DNA from: an uncultured Roseibium sp.
GTDB taxonomy: Bacteria; Pseudomonadota; Alphaproteobacteria; Rhizobiales; Stappiaceae
Assembly: GCF_963669205.1 (NCBI RefSeq)
Contig: NZ_OY769915.1
Span: forward strand, 4,066,001-4,130,000
Direction: 5' to 3'
DNA length: 64,000 nt
Position numbers and translations under genes: made by a program. Shown here piece after piece: positions 42,801-51,488 of this stretch. How positions within the stretch are numbered: the stretch's first letter is position 1; each line of letters begins with the position of its first letter. The notes below the pieces were generated by a model. That model saw only the letters and a program-made list of their open reading frames with translations, did not search any database and was not told the origin of the DNA.

Positions 42801-43420
42801 CGTTTGAAGTCTCCCTAGAGTGTGCAGCGCACAAACAAGCGCCATGCACCCAAGGTAGTACAAAAGTATTAATAACCTGTATTTGAGAAAATTACACTTC
42901 TGTCGAGAAATATTACGATATCAAAACAAGAGAAAAATACGAACAGTTTTGGTTTAACTAAACCACTCTACCTTATTAAGAAATGCAAAAAAATTATACT
43001 CGCGAAAATTATAGGGATTTTAAGCTTCGCTTTTTGACTCGCCGATATTCTATGATTTATTTTACCATGGGTAACTTTTTGCTTTGCGTTACATTTCATG
43101 AACCCTGCTCATCTAGGCCGATCGCAATGATTCTTTCATCGCTACTGTGCGGCTGCAAAGCAAAACGCAACGTATGGTCGTTCGCCGGTTGTAATCTTTC
43201 ATCTGATCCGGCGCCGGTTCTTGCCGTTTTCCACTAAAATTGATTGGACGCGTTTACCCGGCTCCGCCCCGCGCGCGTCTCGATTTCCTCTGCGTAATCT
43301 TGTAAAAAAATCAAAACAAAAAGATCCGAAACCGTATTGCTCTCAAACGTGACGAAAATCACGCCTTTGTTTCAAAGACTGAACTAATGCGATCCGGAAG
43401 TTCATTGAGGAAACTCTACG
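42801..43420. other. AT-rich intergenic region without a recognisable gene
   Basis: About 620 bp between the binding-protein start and the amidase start. The part from 42880 to 43110 is much richer in A and T than its surroundings. A short open frame (42983-43237) has no family features or ribosome site. The region probably holds the promoters of both flanking divergent genes and may be a boundary of acquired DNA. Confidence 0.5.
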
Positions 43421-44353
43421 ATGCCACTCACGAATCCATTGTTCCGGGATAATCAGCGTATTCGCAACGCTGCGGAAAATGCGCCTCCAATGCGCCGGGG
43501 TGAACGCGATACCGAAGCAGTCCGCATTTTGCAGAATGCACTGATAGCTGTGAATGCCGCCTCCATGCGGCGTTCGATCCGGTCGGACGGAACGCTCGAC
43601 GGCGACTATGGCGGCGAAACCGTTGCCGCCGTTTCCAGGTTCCAGGAAATGCAGGGGCAGGCTGACGAGGGCCGAGGTGACGGCATCGCCGGACGCCTGA
43701 CCTGGCAGGCCCTGGACCGGGAAGCACCGCACCAGCCGGTGCCGGTCAGCATCACGCCTGCACCTGTTGTCACGCCTCCTGCCGAAAGCCCCCAGACGCT
43801 GGGGCCCGGTTCGGTCAGAACACCGACGGCAACAGCGCTTCTGCGCGAATACCGCCGCTTCAGGGAGGTCAACGGCTTGCCCTGCGCACAGGGGATTACC
43901 AACCAGTGCGCCATTCGGATGAGCGTCGCACTCATGCGCAGCGACATCGGCTTTCATTTTGACCGCACACGGATCCGCTATACGCATACCGCATCGAACA
44001 GGAGATGCGGCACCGGGGTGGCGCACAATGCCAGCGCGTCCCGCCTGATCGCATATCTCCGGGATTTCTGGACCTTCCGGCGTTACTCCAAAGCCGGCAC
44101 CAACGCGCTCTCGGCCGCGCAGATCGAGCAGGCGATCTCCGGCCGTCCAGGCATCATCTATTTCGAGGATTGTTTTCAGCGGACGGACGGCTCAGCCGGA
44201 GACCACATCGATTTCTGGGACGGGTCCCGTGTCATGAACGACCGGCTCGACTACAACGGCCCGGGCGAGCGCGAACCTGGCGAAGGCCCTTCGAGCAGCC
44301 GCTGGTTCCGGAACATCCGGCGGGAGCTGCTGTTCCTGCAGATCCCGGCCTGA
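43421..44353 (+). CDS. peptidoglycan-binding domain fused to a Tae4-type amidase
   Basis: 310 residues, ATG with GAGGAAACT upstream, no signal peptide. Residues about 30-98 are a PG_binding_1 domain (AVRILQNAL...GTLDGDYGGETVAAVSRFQ...GDGIAGRLTWQALD). After a Pro-rich linker (105-130), residues 135-310 match the type VI amidase effector 4 family. The nucleophile is Cys163 in NQCAIRMSVAL; the His262/Asp264 pair is in GDHIDFWDG. A conserved-looking Cys196 and Cys251 could form a disulfide. The family cleaves the D-Glu/mDAP bond of peptide stems. No type VI secretion genes and no obvious immunity gene lie beside it. It may be a cargo effector or a housekeeping wall hydrolase. Confidence 0.82.
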   Translation: MPLTNPLFRDNQRIRNAAENAPPMRRGERDTEAVRILQNALIAVNAASMRRSIRSDGTLDGDYGGETVAAVSRFQEMQGQADEGRGDGIAGRLTWQALDREAPHQPVPVSITPAPVVTPPAESPQTLGPGSVRTPTATALLREYRRFREVNGLPCAQGITNQCAIRMSVALMRSDIGFHFDRTRIRYTHTASNRRCGTGVAHNASASRLIAYLRDFWTFRRYSKAGTNALSAAQIEQAISGRPGIIYFEDCFQRTDGSAGDHIDFWDGSRVMNDRLDYNGPGEREPGEGPSSSRWFRNIRRELLFLQIPA

Positions 44354-44398
44354 CCCGAACCGGCGCGCGAATGACACCGCGCGTTCGATCGAACGGTG

Positions 44399-44430
44399 CT
44401 CCGGAGGCCCCGAAGGGTCTCCGGAGTTTT
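44399..44430 (+). terminator. intrinsic terminator of the amidase gene
   Basis: CTCCGGAGGCCC and GGGTCTCCGGAG pair (one G-U) around CGAA and are followed by TTTT, 46 bases past the stop. Confidence 0.85.
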
Positions 44431-44447
44431 CAAGCCCGGCGCACCTT

Positions 44448-44613
44448 CGTCACCTGAATCTGAAGTTCGCCTCTTTTTTACAGCAGGCTTCGAACGAACT
44501 TCAGATTCAAGAAAGTGACGAGCAAGTCTATGTTTCTAGTGCGGTTTACGAATTTGAAGTTCGCTTCGGAGACTGCTGCCGCAATGATGCGAACTTCAAA
44601 TTCACCGCACTAG
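44448..44613. repeat. two adjacent related hairpins overlapping the GMC gene end
   Basis: The first inverted repeat pairs 44448-44469 with 44495-44520 (core TGAATCTGAAGTTCG and its complement). The second pairs 44536-44564 with 44589-44613 (core AATTTGAAGTTCGC and its complement). Both share the core TGAAGTTCG, so they look like two copies of one palindromic element in tandem. The right arm of the second contains the stop codon of the GMC oxidoreductase (44610-44612). Confidence 0.75.
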
Positions 44614-46181
44614 AGCGTGCCTGCACTCATTTCCCTGGCAATGTGATCCGCCTGCCGGATCGCCAGCGCAACGATGGTCAATGTCGGGTTCTCTGCTGCG
44701 CCGGTCGTGAACTGCGAGCCGTCCGAAATGAACAGGTTGGCGACATCGTGGGTCTGCCCCCACCTGTTCACCACCCCGTCCCGCGGGTTCTCCGACATGC
44801 GGTTGGTACCGAGATTATGCGTCGAGGGATAGGGCGGCGTCGGGAACGTGCGTGTCGCGCCGACCGCCTCGTAGACTGCCGCGCCCTGCCGGTAGGCGTG
44901 GTTGCGCATCGCGACGTCGTTGGGGTGGTCGCTGAAATGCACATTGGCGACCGGCAGGCCCCATTGATCCTTGACGTCGTGGTTGAGCGTCACCCGGTTG
45001 GTTTCCTGCGGCATGTCCTCACCGACGAGCCACATCCCGGCCATGTTTTCATACTGGTCGAGCGCAGAGGTGAATTCGCGGCCCCAGGCCCCCGGGTCGA
45101 GGAACGCGGCCATGAACGGAATGCCCAGCGCAAGCGTTTCCATCTCGTATCCGCCAACGAAGCCGCGCGACGGGTCATGGCGCGATTCATCCTGGATGAT
45201 CCCGGCCATCGTCGTCCCGCGCCACATCCGGACGGGCTTGTCGAACACGGCATAGACGGACCCCGTCATGTGCCGCATGTAGTTCCGGCCGACCTGCCCG
45301 GAGGAATTTGCCAGTCCGTCCGGAAACAGCGTCGAGGCCGAATTGAGCAGCATGCGCGGAGATTCGAACGAGTTTCCGGCCACGCAGACAATGCGGGCCT
45401 TCTGCATCTGCAGGTCGCCGTCCTTGTCGAAATATTCGACCCCGGACACCTTTCCGTCCGGATTGTGCAGGATCCTGGCAACATGGGCGCGCTCGCGCAC
45501 CTCCAGGTTCCCCGTCGCCTCGCCCCGGGGAATGTCGGTATAGGCAGCGGACCATTTGGCGCCCCACTTGCACCCCTGGAAGCAGAAGCCGGTTTGCTGG
45601 CACGGCAGACGCTCGTCGAAGTCCTCCGCGTTGATCGCCATCCGGCCTGTGTGAACATCCTTGTAGCCGAGTTCCCGTGCGCCTTTCTCGAACACGAGAT
45701 AGTTGTTGTTCCCCGGCAGTCCGGGACGGCCGTTTGTCCGGGTCACCCCGAGCTTGTCTTCGGCCTTGGCGTACCAGGGCTCCATTTCCTCGGCTTCGAT
45801 CGGCCAGTCGAGCAGACTTGCACCCTGGACGTCTCCATAGGTTGTCGCAGCCTTCCATTCGTGCGGCTGGAAGCGCAGCGAAGCCCCGGCCCAGTGCGTG
45901 GTCGTTCCGCCGACGGCCTTCACGATCCAGGCGGGAAGTCCGGAAAAGTCCCTTGAAACGCGCCAGTCGCCACTGGTTGTGCGCGGATCAACCCAGGCGA
46001 GTTGCCCGAAACTTTCCCACTCGTCGTTCACGTAGTCTTCCGGCAGGTAGCGTCCCCCCGCTTCCAGGGCGACCACGCTGACGCCTTTCTGCGCCAGTTC
46101 ATTGGCAAGAACGCCGCCGCCGGCGCCGGTTCCGATGACGACGACAACGGTGTCGTCGTTCAGATCAAATGGTGCAGCCAT
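44610..46181 (-). CDS. GMC-family oxidoreductase (gluconate 2-dehydrogenase flavoprotein-like)
   Basis: 523 residues. FAD-binding start VVVVIGTGAGGGVLANELAQKGVSVVALEAG, GGTTTHWAGASLRF, and the C-terminal GMC_oxred_C with THNLGTNRMSENPRDGVVNRWGQTHDVANLFISDGSQF and NPTLTIVALAIRQADHIA. The active-site His and Asn/His of the family lie in STHNLGT and ENPTLT. The enzyme oxidises sugars or sugar acids. It has no leader of its own and is probably exported together with the Tat-dependent subunit encoded 21 bp upstream. No cytochrome c subunit is encoded nearby. Confidence 0.9.
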   Translation of the reverse strand: MAAPFDLNDDTVVVVIGTGAGGGVLANELAQKGVSVVALEAGGRYLPEDYVNDEWESFGQLAWVDPRTTSGDWRVSRDFSGLPAWIVKAVGGTTTHWAGASLRFQPHEWKAATTYGDVQGASLLDWPIEAEEMEPWYAKAEDKLGVTRTNGRPGLPGNNNYLVFEKGARELGYKDVHTGRMAINAEDFDERLPCQQTGFCFQGCKWGAKWSAAYTDIPRGEATGNLEVRERAHVARILHNPDGKVSGVEYFDKDGDLQMQKARIVCVAGNSFESPRMLLNSASTLFPDGLANSSGQVGRNYMRHMTGSVYAVFDKPVRMWRGTTMAGIIQDESRHDPSRGFVGGYEMETLALGIPFMAAFLDPGAWGREFTSALDQYENMAGMWLVGEDMPQETNRVTLNHDVKDQWGLPVANVHFSDHPNDVAMRNHAYRQGAAVYEAVGATRTFPTPPYPSTHNLGTNRMSENPRDGVVNRWGQTHDVANLFISDGSQFTTGAAENPTLTIVALAIRQADHIAREMSAGTL

Positions 46182-46202
46182 AGTTCTGTCCTCCCCTACG
46201 GC

Positions 46203-46727
46203 TCAAAGCCAGTTGATATCGTTGAAACCGCGGTCGATGTAACCGCCCTTGGAATAGCTTTCGCCCTCATACCCGAAGACCGGCCAGACCGCTTTCTGGT
46301 TGTAGAGCCCGGTGACGAGGCCGCCGCGGATCTTCTGGAAAAACGAGCTCTCTTCCATGTTGCGCAGGATATCCACGCGGTCGCGCTCCCAGCCGGCGCC
46401 GAGATACCCGTCATGCCCTTTGCCCTGCGCCGCCGCGTCAAGGGCCGCAATGCCGGCTTCGACTTCCTCGGCAAGATCAGCGTTGTCATATCCCTGGACC
46501 GCGACCACATAGAATTCGTCGGCGATGCGGTCATGCGGGTAGATGTCCCGCGCCATCTGCACCAGCGTTGCAAAGGTCTCCGGCTTCAAGGTGGTCACTT
46601 CCGCCGCCCAGGCTGCGTCCTTTGCAGCGATGAAACCCGATCCGATCACGAACGAAGCGCCTGCCGCGCTTGCGCTCAAAAGCAGTTGCCTGCGGCTAAG
46701 GCCCTTCGGCCCGTCTGCCTTCCTCAT
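46203..46727 (-). CDS. gluconate 2-dehydrogenase subunit 3 family protein, Tat-exported
   Basis: 174 residues from the ATG at 46725-46727, preceded by GGGAGGAG. The N-terminus has a twin-arginine signal (SRRQLLLSASAAGASFVIGSG) with cleavage likely near AWAAE. The rest matches the small subunit family (TFATLVQMARDIYPHDRIADEFYVVAV, SFFQKIRGGLVTGLYNQKAVWPVFGYEGESYSKGGYIDRGF). It normally carries the GMC flavoprotein across the membrane by hitchhiking. Confidence 0.9.
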   Translation of the reverse strand: MRKADGPKGLSRRQLLLSASAAGASFVIGSGFIAAKDAAWAAEVTTLKPETFATLVQMARDIYPHDRIADEFYVVAVQGYDNADLAEEVEAGIAALDAAAQGKGHDGYLGAGWERDRVDILRNMEESSFFQKIRGGLVTGLYNQKAVWPVFGYEGESYSKGGYIDRGFNDINWL

Positions 46728-46749
46728 TTTATCTCCTCCCTCTTGATTG

Positions 46750-47145
46750 TTATTTGAAGCGGCCGCCCCGCTCGAGCACCTCGATCTGGTACCCGTCCGG
46801 ATCCGCAACGAAGAAAAACCGGGCAACCAGCTCCCCGGCCGGCGCAAACTCGACAAGTTTTCTCGGATTGAGCCCCTCGGCCTCGAAACGCGCGTGCTCG
46901 GCATCGAGATTTTCAACGGAGACCGCGAAATGGCCATAACCGTCACCGAGTTCGTACGGGGCCGTCTGTGACTTGTTCACGGTGAGCTCGAGTTCGAATT
47001 CGCTTTCCGCATTGCTCAGATAGATGAGTGCGAATTCGGGGAAATCCAGGCGGTCCTTGACGGTCAGACCGAACGCCTTTTCGTAAAAGGCTAGCGACCG
47101 CTCTTCGTCCAGAACGCGGATCATGGAATGAATTGCTTTGGCCAA
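46750..47145 (-). CDS. VOC family protein, glyoxalase I-like
   Basis: 131 residues with paired beta-alpha-beta-beta-beta modules. Metal ligands are in the expected places: HSMIRVLDEERSLAFYEKAFG (His), ELELTVNK (Glu), GYGHFAVSV (His) and GYQIEVLERGG (Glu). That full set fits lactoylglutathione lyase rather than a resistance protein. It is the first gene of the GMC operon and may detoxify a reactive aldehyde produced by it. Confidence 0.85.
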   Translation of the reverse strand: MAKAIHSMIRVLDEERSLAFYEKAFGLTVKDRLDFPEFALIYLSNAESEFELELTVNKSQTAPYELGDGYGHFAVSVENLDAEHARFEAEGLNPRKLVEFAPAGELVARFFFVADPDGYQIEVLERGGRFK

Positions 47146-47213
47146 AAGACCGTCCTCCCGCTGCTGTGACTACGCGGAAGGGTAGAAGGTGCAGAAGCAG
47201 GCAGGTGGTATAC

Positions 47214-47549
47214 TTATACCACCTGGAACTTTTTCTCCGGCTCGGGCTCTTCAAAGGGCGTCGGTATTATGTCCGCAACGTTGATGCCGGGGTTGACTTC
47301 GATGAATTTCAGGCAAGCACAGCGCAAAAGGGACGTGAAATTTGTCGGTTCGCCGCGCAACTGCAAGACTTCGGAATGCAGCGTCGAAATGAAGGTCGGT
47401 GTCGAGACATTATCCCGCCGCGCGATCTCGTCGATGATTTCCCAAAAGGCGTTTTCCAGCCGGATGCTGGTGCTTTGCCCGTTCAGGCGCATGCTGCGGG
47501 TCTGCGTGGCGTAGCGTTCGGGATCCTGTCCCGCAAAGATCTGACACAT
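47214..47549 (-). CDS. ribbon-helix-helix domain protein
   Basis: 111 residues, ATG after GGGAGGAA. The RHH segment is QSTSIRLENAFWEIIDEIARRDNVSTPTFISTLHSEVLQLRG, followed by NFTSLLRCACLKFIEV, the pattern of the RHH_4 family widespread in alphaproteobacteria. A DNA-binding role is likely. It lies 68 bp upstream of the VOC gene in the same direction and may regulate that operon. Confidence 0.82.
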   Translation of the reverse strand: MCQIFAGQDPERYATQTRSMRLNGQSTSIRLENAFWEIIDEIARRDNVSTPTFISTLHSEVLQLRGEPTNFTSLLRCACLKFIEVNPGINVADIIPTPFEEPEPEKKFQVV

Positions 47550-47689
47550 GTTGTTCCTCCCGGTGTCAGTTTATTGGCTCGCAAAGCAAAATGCTCCACT
47601 GGCTTCCGTGCGTGCACACGGACACCGTCATTATGATCCACAGACCGGCGAAGCGCCAGCCACCGTGCCGCGAGCGCTCATGAAAAGGG

Positions 47690-48360
47690 ATGACGCCATG
47701 GTTGCTTCCCTCTTCTTCCTCCACGGGCTGTCACCCCGCGGTCTGTGCATGCGTCACCCCGGACGCAGCGCAGCGGAGATCCGGGGACGGAGAACCACCA
47801 CGCGGGCGAATGCACACGTCCGTCATTCCGGACAAGGACGGTGGAGCCGGACGCAGAGCCGGAATCCAGATTTAAGCGTGAGCGAAGCGAACACCAAAAC
47901 CACATGCCTTCCTGGCGGAAACGGAACGGCATGGCTCCCGGCTCGCGCTCCGCTTGGCCGGGATGACACCGGTGGGTGTGGCGTGGGCACCCCGCCTTTC
48001 CCTCGCTTGTCACCCCGGACGCAGCGCAGCGGAGATCCGGGGCCGGAGAGCCACCACGCGGGGGAATGCACCCGCCCGTCATTCCGGACAAGGACGGTGG
48101 AGCCGGACGCAGAGCCTGAATCCAGATTTAGGCGAGAGCGAAGCGAACACCAAAACCCCACGCCCTGCCAGTCAGAAACGGAACGGCATGGATCCCGTCT
48201 CGCGCTGCGCTTGGCCGGATGACACCGGTGGGTGTGGGCACCCCGCCTTTCCCTCCATCGTCACCCCGGACGCAGCGGAGCGGAGATCCGGGGCCCACTC
48301 GTTTCCAGAGCAAGTGCGGGAAACCGCTGCGGCTTTCCCGGAACGGTCGATACCATAAGT
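47690..48360. repeat. cluster of REP-like palindromic repeats
   Basis: Tandem alternation of three repeat families: A (GTCACCCCGGACGCAGCG...GGAGATCCGGGG, at 47753, 48009 and 48260), B (GTCATTCCGGACAAGGACGG...GCCGGAATCCAG, at 47822 and 48080) and C (GAAACGGAACGGCATGG...GGCCGGGATGACACCGG, near 47925 and 48175). Each has a self-complementary CCGG-rich end. Open frames across it are by-products of the repeats. Confidence 0.85.
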
Positions 48361-48368
48361 CAGACCCT

Positions 48369-48496
48369 CATAAATCAGCCCGAATGCTATGGAGGAATTT
48401 GTTCGCAGACGCGGCGCGAAACTGCAGGAAGCCAGCTTCTCTCGCTTTTCCAGGCATCTCATCGCCGACTGCAGCGCCGTTGCGGGCTGATTTATG
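48369..48496. repeat. 128-bp element with 14-bp terminal inverted repeats
   Basis: CATAAATCAGCCCG (48369-48382) and CGGGCTGATTTATG (48483-48496) are perfect inverted repeats around 100 bp. A TA sits near each outer end, as expected for a TA-duplicating (IS630/mariner-like) miniature element. The right end abuts the stop of the P450 gene, so it could also serve as its 3' hairpin. Confidence 0.55.
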
Positions 48497-50803
48497 CTAA
48501 AGTGCCAGTTTGAGTCTGCCGCCGTTCCGCGATCGTGAACAGCATGACATCATGCGCCGGTTTTCGCCGCGTTCGGTTCGCGTCAGAACCATGTCCCGAT
48601 GGTCGACATCGCCGTCCAGGACCGCGACTTCGCAGCTGCCGCACAGCCCCTCCCGGCAATCACAGGCGACATCGATCCCGCTCGCGAGAATGGCGTCGAG
48701 CAGCGTCTCATCCGCGGCGACCATGAGCTTCAAACCCGAGTCCGAGAGCTCGACCTCGAAGCCTTTTTCCCTGGCGGGGTCGAGACCGGCGTTCCCGGCT
48801 GAAAAGAATTCGAAATGAAAGCTGCCGTCGGGCAGATGCCCGGTCAACTGCTCGATGGCGGAGATGAGCCGCTTCGGCCCGCAGACGTAAATCTGCCCGC
48901 CCGGCGGCAATTCATTTACGATCTGCGCCAGATCGGCGCGCTGTCCTTCATCGCCCGCATGCATCGTCAGGCAGGAACCATGTTCCCGCTCAAGCCGCTC
49001 AACAAAGGCCATCGATTGCCTGGAACGACCGCAATAGTGAACATGGTAGGATTTGCCGAGCGCTTTCAGACGGTCAGCCATGGCGATGATAGGTGTGATG
49101 CCGACACCTCCGGCAACAAGGACGTAGGCGTCGGTGTTTTCGTCCAGGTGGAAGAGATTGTACGGACCGCGCAATCGCAGCTCCATGCCTTCCTGAATGG
49201 TGTCATGAATGTAGGCGGAACCGCCGCGCCCGTGCCTCTCGCGCAGGATCGCGAGATCGTAGCCGTCTTCGCCTTGTTTTCCGCAAAGCGAATACTTGCG
49301 GTCATACCCGCCGGCGACAAGCTCGACATGCGCACCCGCGCTCCAGTTCGGTAGAGCCCGGCCGCGTGCATCCACAAGTGTCAGGCCGATCACGTCTTCC
49401 GCCTCACGGCGAACTGCGGCGACCCTGACCTTGCGTGCAATGTCCTTCCGGAGCGGCGGACCGACGGGAAAGTGGCGGTCGCCGCGGGCAAGATCCGGGT
49501 CGCGCCGCTCCGGATTGTCTTCCGGTTCCCACTCGACCCAGACCTCTTCCGGGCCGCGGAAAGACGTGCTTGGAACATAGGAAAACGCCTGATCTGAAAG
49601 CCTGAGATGCGGCAGACGCCGCGTGAACTCTTCTAGGAAGATCCGCATTTCCATGCGGCCGATATTCTTGCCCATGCACTGGTGGCTGCCATAGCCGAAC
49701 GTCAGATGATCGGCGGCATTGTCCCGGTAGATATCGAGCCTGTCGCCATCTTCGAAATGGCGCTCGTCCTGGTTTCCCGATGCCTGGACGATGAGAAGCT
49801 TGGCCCCCGCCGGCAGATCCACTCCCGCGAGACGGGCCGGTGCGGTGGTCTGCCGTCGCCAGGCAACAATGGACCCGGCGTAGCGCAGGCATTCCTCGAC
49901 CGCATTCGGAATGAGGCTGGGGTCGTCGCATATGTCATCCCATGCCTGGCGGTGGCTCAGCAGCGTCCTGAACATGTTGGCCGAGGCAAGCGAGGTGGTT
50001 TCATGCGCTGCCACGATGATCGCCATCATCATCGAATGCACGTAGCTGTCGGTCACCACATCCGGCATCTGCGCATTCTTGCGGATGGTTTCATGCATCC
50101 AGCCGGTGCCGTCCGGCTCCTGCTTCATCCGTTCGATGATCTTGCCGGCATATTGCCAGAACTGCCCGACGGAATGGGCAACAGCGATCTGCTGTTCATC
50201 GGTCGGCTTGCCCCAGGTGTTGACGGAATGGGCGACGGAGAAGGTCTTGAACACCGCGATCTCGTCCTCGGGCACACCCAGGAAATGCAGCGCGACATTG
50301 AGCGGCACTTCGTAGAGCAGCGCATCGACGAGGTCGACACGGCCCTTGTCGATAAACGCGTCCATTTTCTCGCGCGTCAGCCGGCGCACCATCTCCTGCT
50401 TGGTTTCCAGGTTTTCCGGCAGAAAATGGTCCATCAGCACCCGCCGCCGTTCCATATGCGCGGGCTCGTCCTCGTTCACCATCGTCCGGTTGAGCTGATA
50501 GCCGTAGCTCTTCAGAACCTCCATCGCCTCCGGCGGTGCCGGTGTGATCTTCTCAAGGGCTATACAGGGCGAGAAAAGGATGTTGTCGCGGAAGACCGCC
50601 TTGATGTCCTCGTACCGGCTGACCACCCAGTAACCGAGCTTTTTGCTGAAGAAGACGGGCAGTTGCTCGCGCGACCAGCGCAGCGCCTCCGCGGGATCCG
50701 ACTGGTAAGGGACATCGAACGGATCGAATTCGGCGGCCGCGCGTGAAAACGGGCAGGCAGTCTCTTCCACGGTGCCAGTTTCCGCATCGCTGAAACCCGT
50801 CAT
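48497..50803 (-). CDS. self-sufficient cytochrome P450 (P450-FMN reductase-[2Fe-2S] ferredoxin fusion, CYP116B-like)
   Basis: 768 residues, the length of P450RhF-type enzymes. The heme domain covers about residues 1-435: I-helix IIVAAHETTSLAS near 268, ExxR in ECLRY, and the heme loop FGYGSHQCMGKNIGRME with the ligand Cys near 376. A phthalate-dioxygenase-reductase module follows: the FMN/NAD domains with GAHVELVAGGYDRKYSLCG, ELRLRGPYNLFHL, VAGGVGITPIIAMADRL and YVCGPKRLI. The C-terminal plant-type ferredoxin has the cluster cysteines in CDCREGLCGSC and a later CC. NADH or NADPH electrons pass FMN to Fe-S to heme within one chain. Substrate unknown; this class hydroxylates or O-dealkylates varied aromatics. 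Confidence 0.93.
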   Translation of the reverse strand: MTGFSDAETGTVEETACPFSRAAAEFDPFDVPYQSDPAEALRWSREQLPVFFSKKLGYWVVSRYEDIKAVFRDNILFSPCIALEKITPAPPEAMEVLKSYGYQLNRTMVNEDEPAHMERRRVLMDHFLPENLETKQEMVRRLTREKMDAFIDKGRVDLVDALLYEVPLNVALHFLGVPEDEIAVFKTFSVAHSVNTWGKPTDEQQIAVAHSVGQFWQYAGKIIERMKQEPDGTGWMHETIRKNAQMPDVVTDSYVHSMMMAIIVAAHETTSLASANMFRTLLSHRQAWDDICDDPSLIPNAVEECLRYAGSIVAWRRQTTAPARLAGVDLPAGAKLLIVQASGNQDERHFEDGDRLDIYRDNAADHLTFGYGSHQCMGKNIGRMEMRIFLEEFTRRLPHLRLSDQAFSYVPSTSFRGPEEVWVEWEPEDNPERRDPDLARGDRHFPVGPPLRKDIARKVRVAAVRREAEDVIGLTLVDARGRALPNWSAGAHVELVAGGYDRKYSLCGKQGEDGYDLAILRERHGRGGSAYIHDTIQEGMELRLRGPYNLFHLDENTDAYVLVAGGVGITPIIAMADRLKALGKSYHVHYCGRSRQSMAFVERLEREHGSCLTMHAGDEGQRADLAQIVNELPPGGQIYVCGPKRLISAIEQLTGHLPDGSFHFEFFSAGNAGLDPAREKGFEVELSDSGLKLMVAADETLLDAILASGIDVACDCREGLCGSCEVAVLDGDVDHRDMVLTRTERGENRRMMSCCSRSRNGGRLKLAL

Positions 50804-50929
50804 GTGCCACCCTCGTCAAATCGCGTCGTCTGTGTTTCACGGGCAGTATAGAAAAGAATGCAAGGGCGCGCGACAGTCGGTCTGTCATCTTCGTCATCGG
50901 CTGCACCCGGCACCTGCCCCTTGTTCCTT

Positions 50930-51188
50930 GCCATCCCGGCAACAGTGGGGGGTAACACCGGTGGGTGTGGAGCAGGATGAGGTGAGTTGGCAGCGTCGGT
51001 CACACTCTTCGCCATCGTCACCCTGGACGAACGAGAGTGAGATCCGGGACCGGGGAGCCGCCGCGCCGGCCAATGCCCGCGTCAGAAGTCCTGACGCATG
51101 TGCCTCCCCGATCCCGGCTCGCGCTGCGCTTGGCCGGGATGACGAACGACAGGTGTCGATCACATAGCTCCCCAGCCGTCATAGCCGG
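50930..51188. repeat. diverged REP-like repeats upstream of the P450 gene
   Basis: Diverged copies of the families seen elsewhere (GTCACCCTGGACGAACG at about 51017, GGCCGGGATGACGAACG ending near 51147). No credible gene or clear promoter is seen here. The first 120 bases upstream of 50803 are presumably the P450 promoter region. Confidence 0.65.
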
Positions 51189-51195
51189 ACCTGAT

Positions 51196-51488
51196 CCACT
51201 GCTGTCCGGTTTAACTCGGACTTGATCTAGCGAGGCGGTCCCAGCCTGTGAGCTTGTCATTCCGGCTGAAGCGCAGCGGAAGGCCGGAAACCAGTAACCT
51301 CTGGATTTTCCGTCTTGTTTCAGTCTCCGGCCGCAACGGGTACTGGGTCCCGGTCTTGCCGTTTTCACGGCAAACCGGGACGACAAATCGGGGGAACAAT
51401 TCCGTATCCCGATTTGGCGCCGCACGGAACCATGCCGCTTTTTCAACGACATAAGTTCGGCAGTAGTTTCCAAACCGGACAGCAGTGG
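51196..51488. mobile_element. 293-bp MITE-like element with 17-bp inverted repeats and 7-bp target duplication
   Basis: CCACTGCTGTCCGGTTT (51196-51212) and its exact complement (51472-51488) bound a 259-bp interior with no transposase-like protein. The direct repeat ACCTGAT abuts both ends (51189-51195 and 51489-51495). Removing the element and one ACCTGAT restores a palindromic repeat (GCCGGACCTGATCCGGC) that exists uninterrupted, with one substitution, near 55617-55640. This is strong evidence for a real insertion. Confidence 0.8.

Noticed and set aside
42983..43237. 84-codon open frame in the AT-rich region before the amidase
   Set aside because: It has no ribosome site and no recognisable feature; the hydrophobic stretch is due to base composition.
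47745..48358. Many open frames of 60-220 codons across the repeat clusters (similar ones at 51.5-51.9, 53.5-54.0, 56.9-57.4, 60.5-61.2 and 62.1-63.0 kb)
   Set aside because: They translate the REP-like repeats and give the same low-complexity peptides in each cluster and on both strands. They have no ribosome sites or family features.
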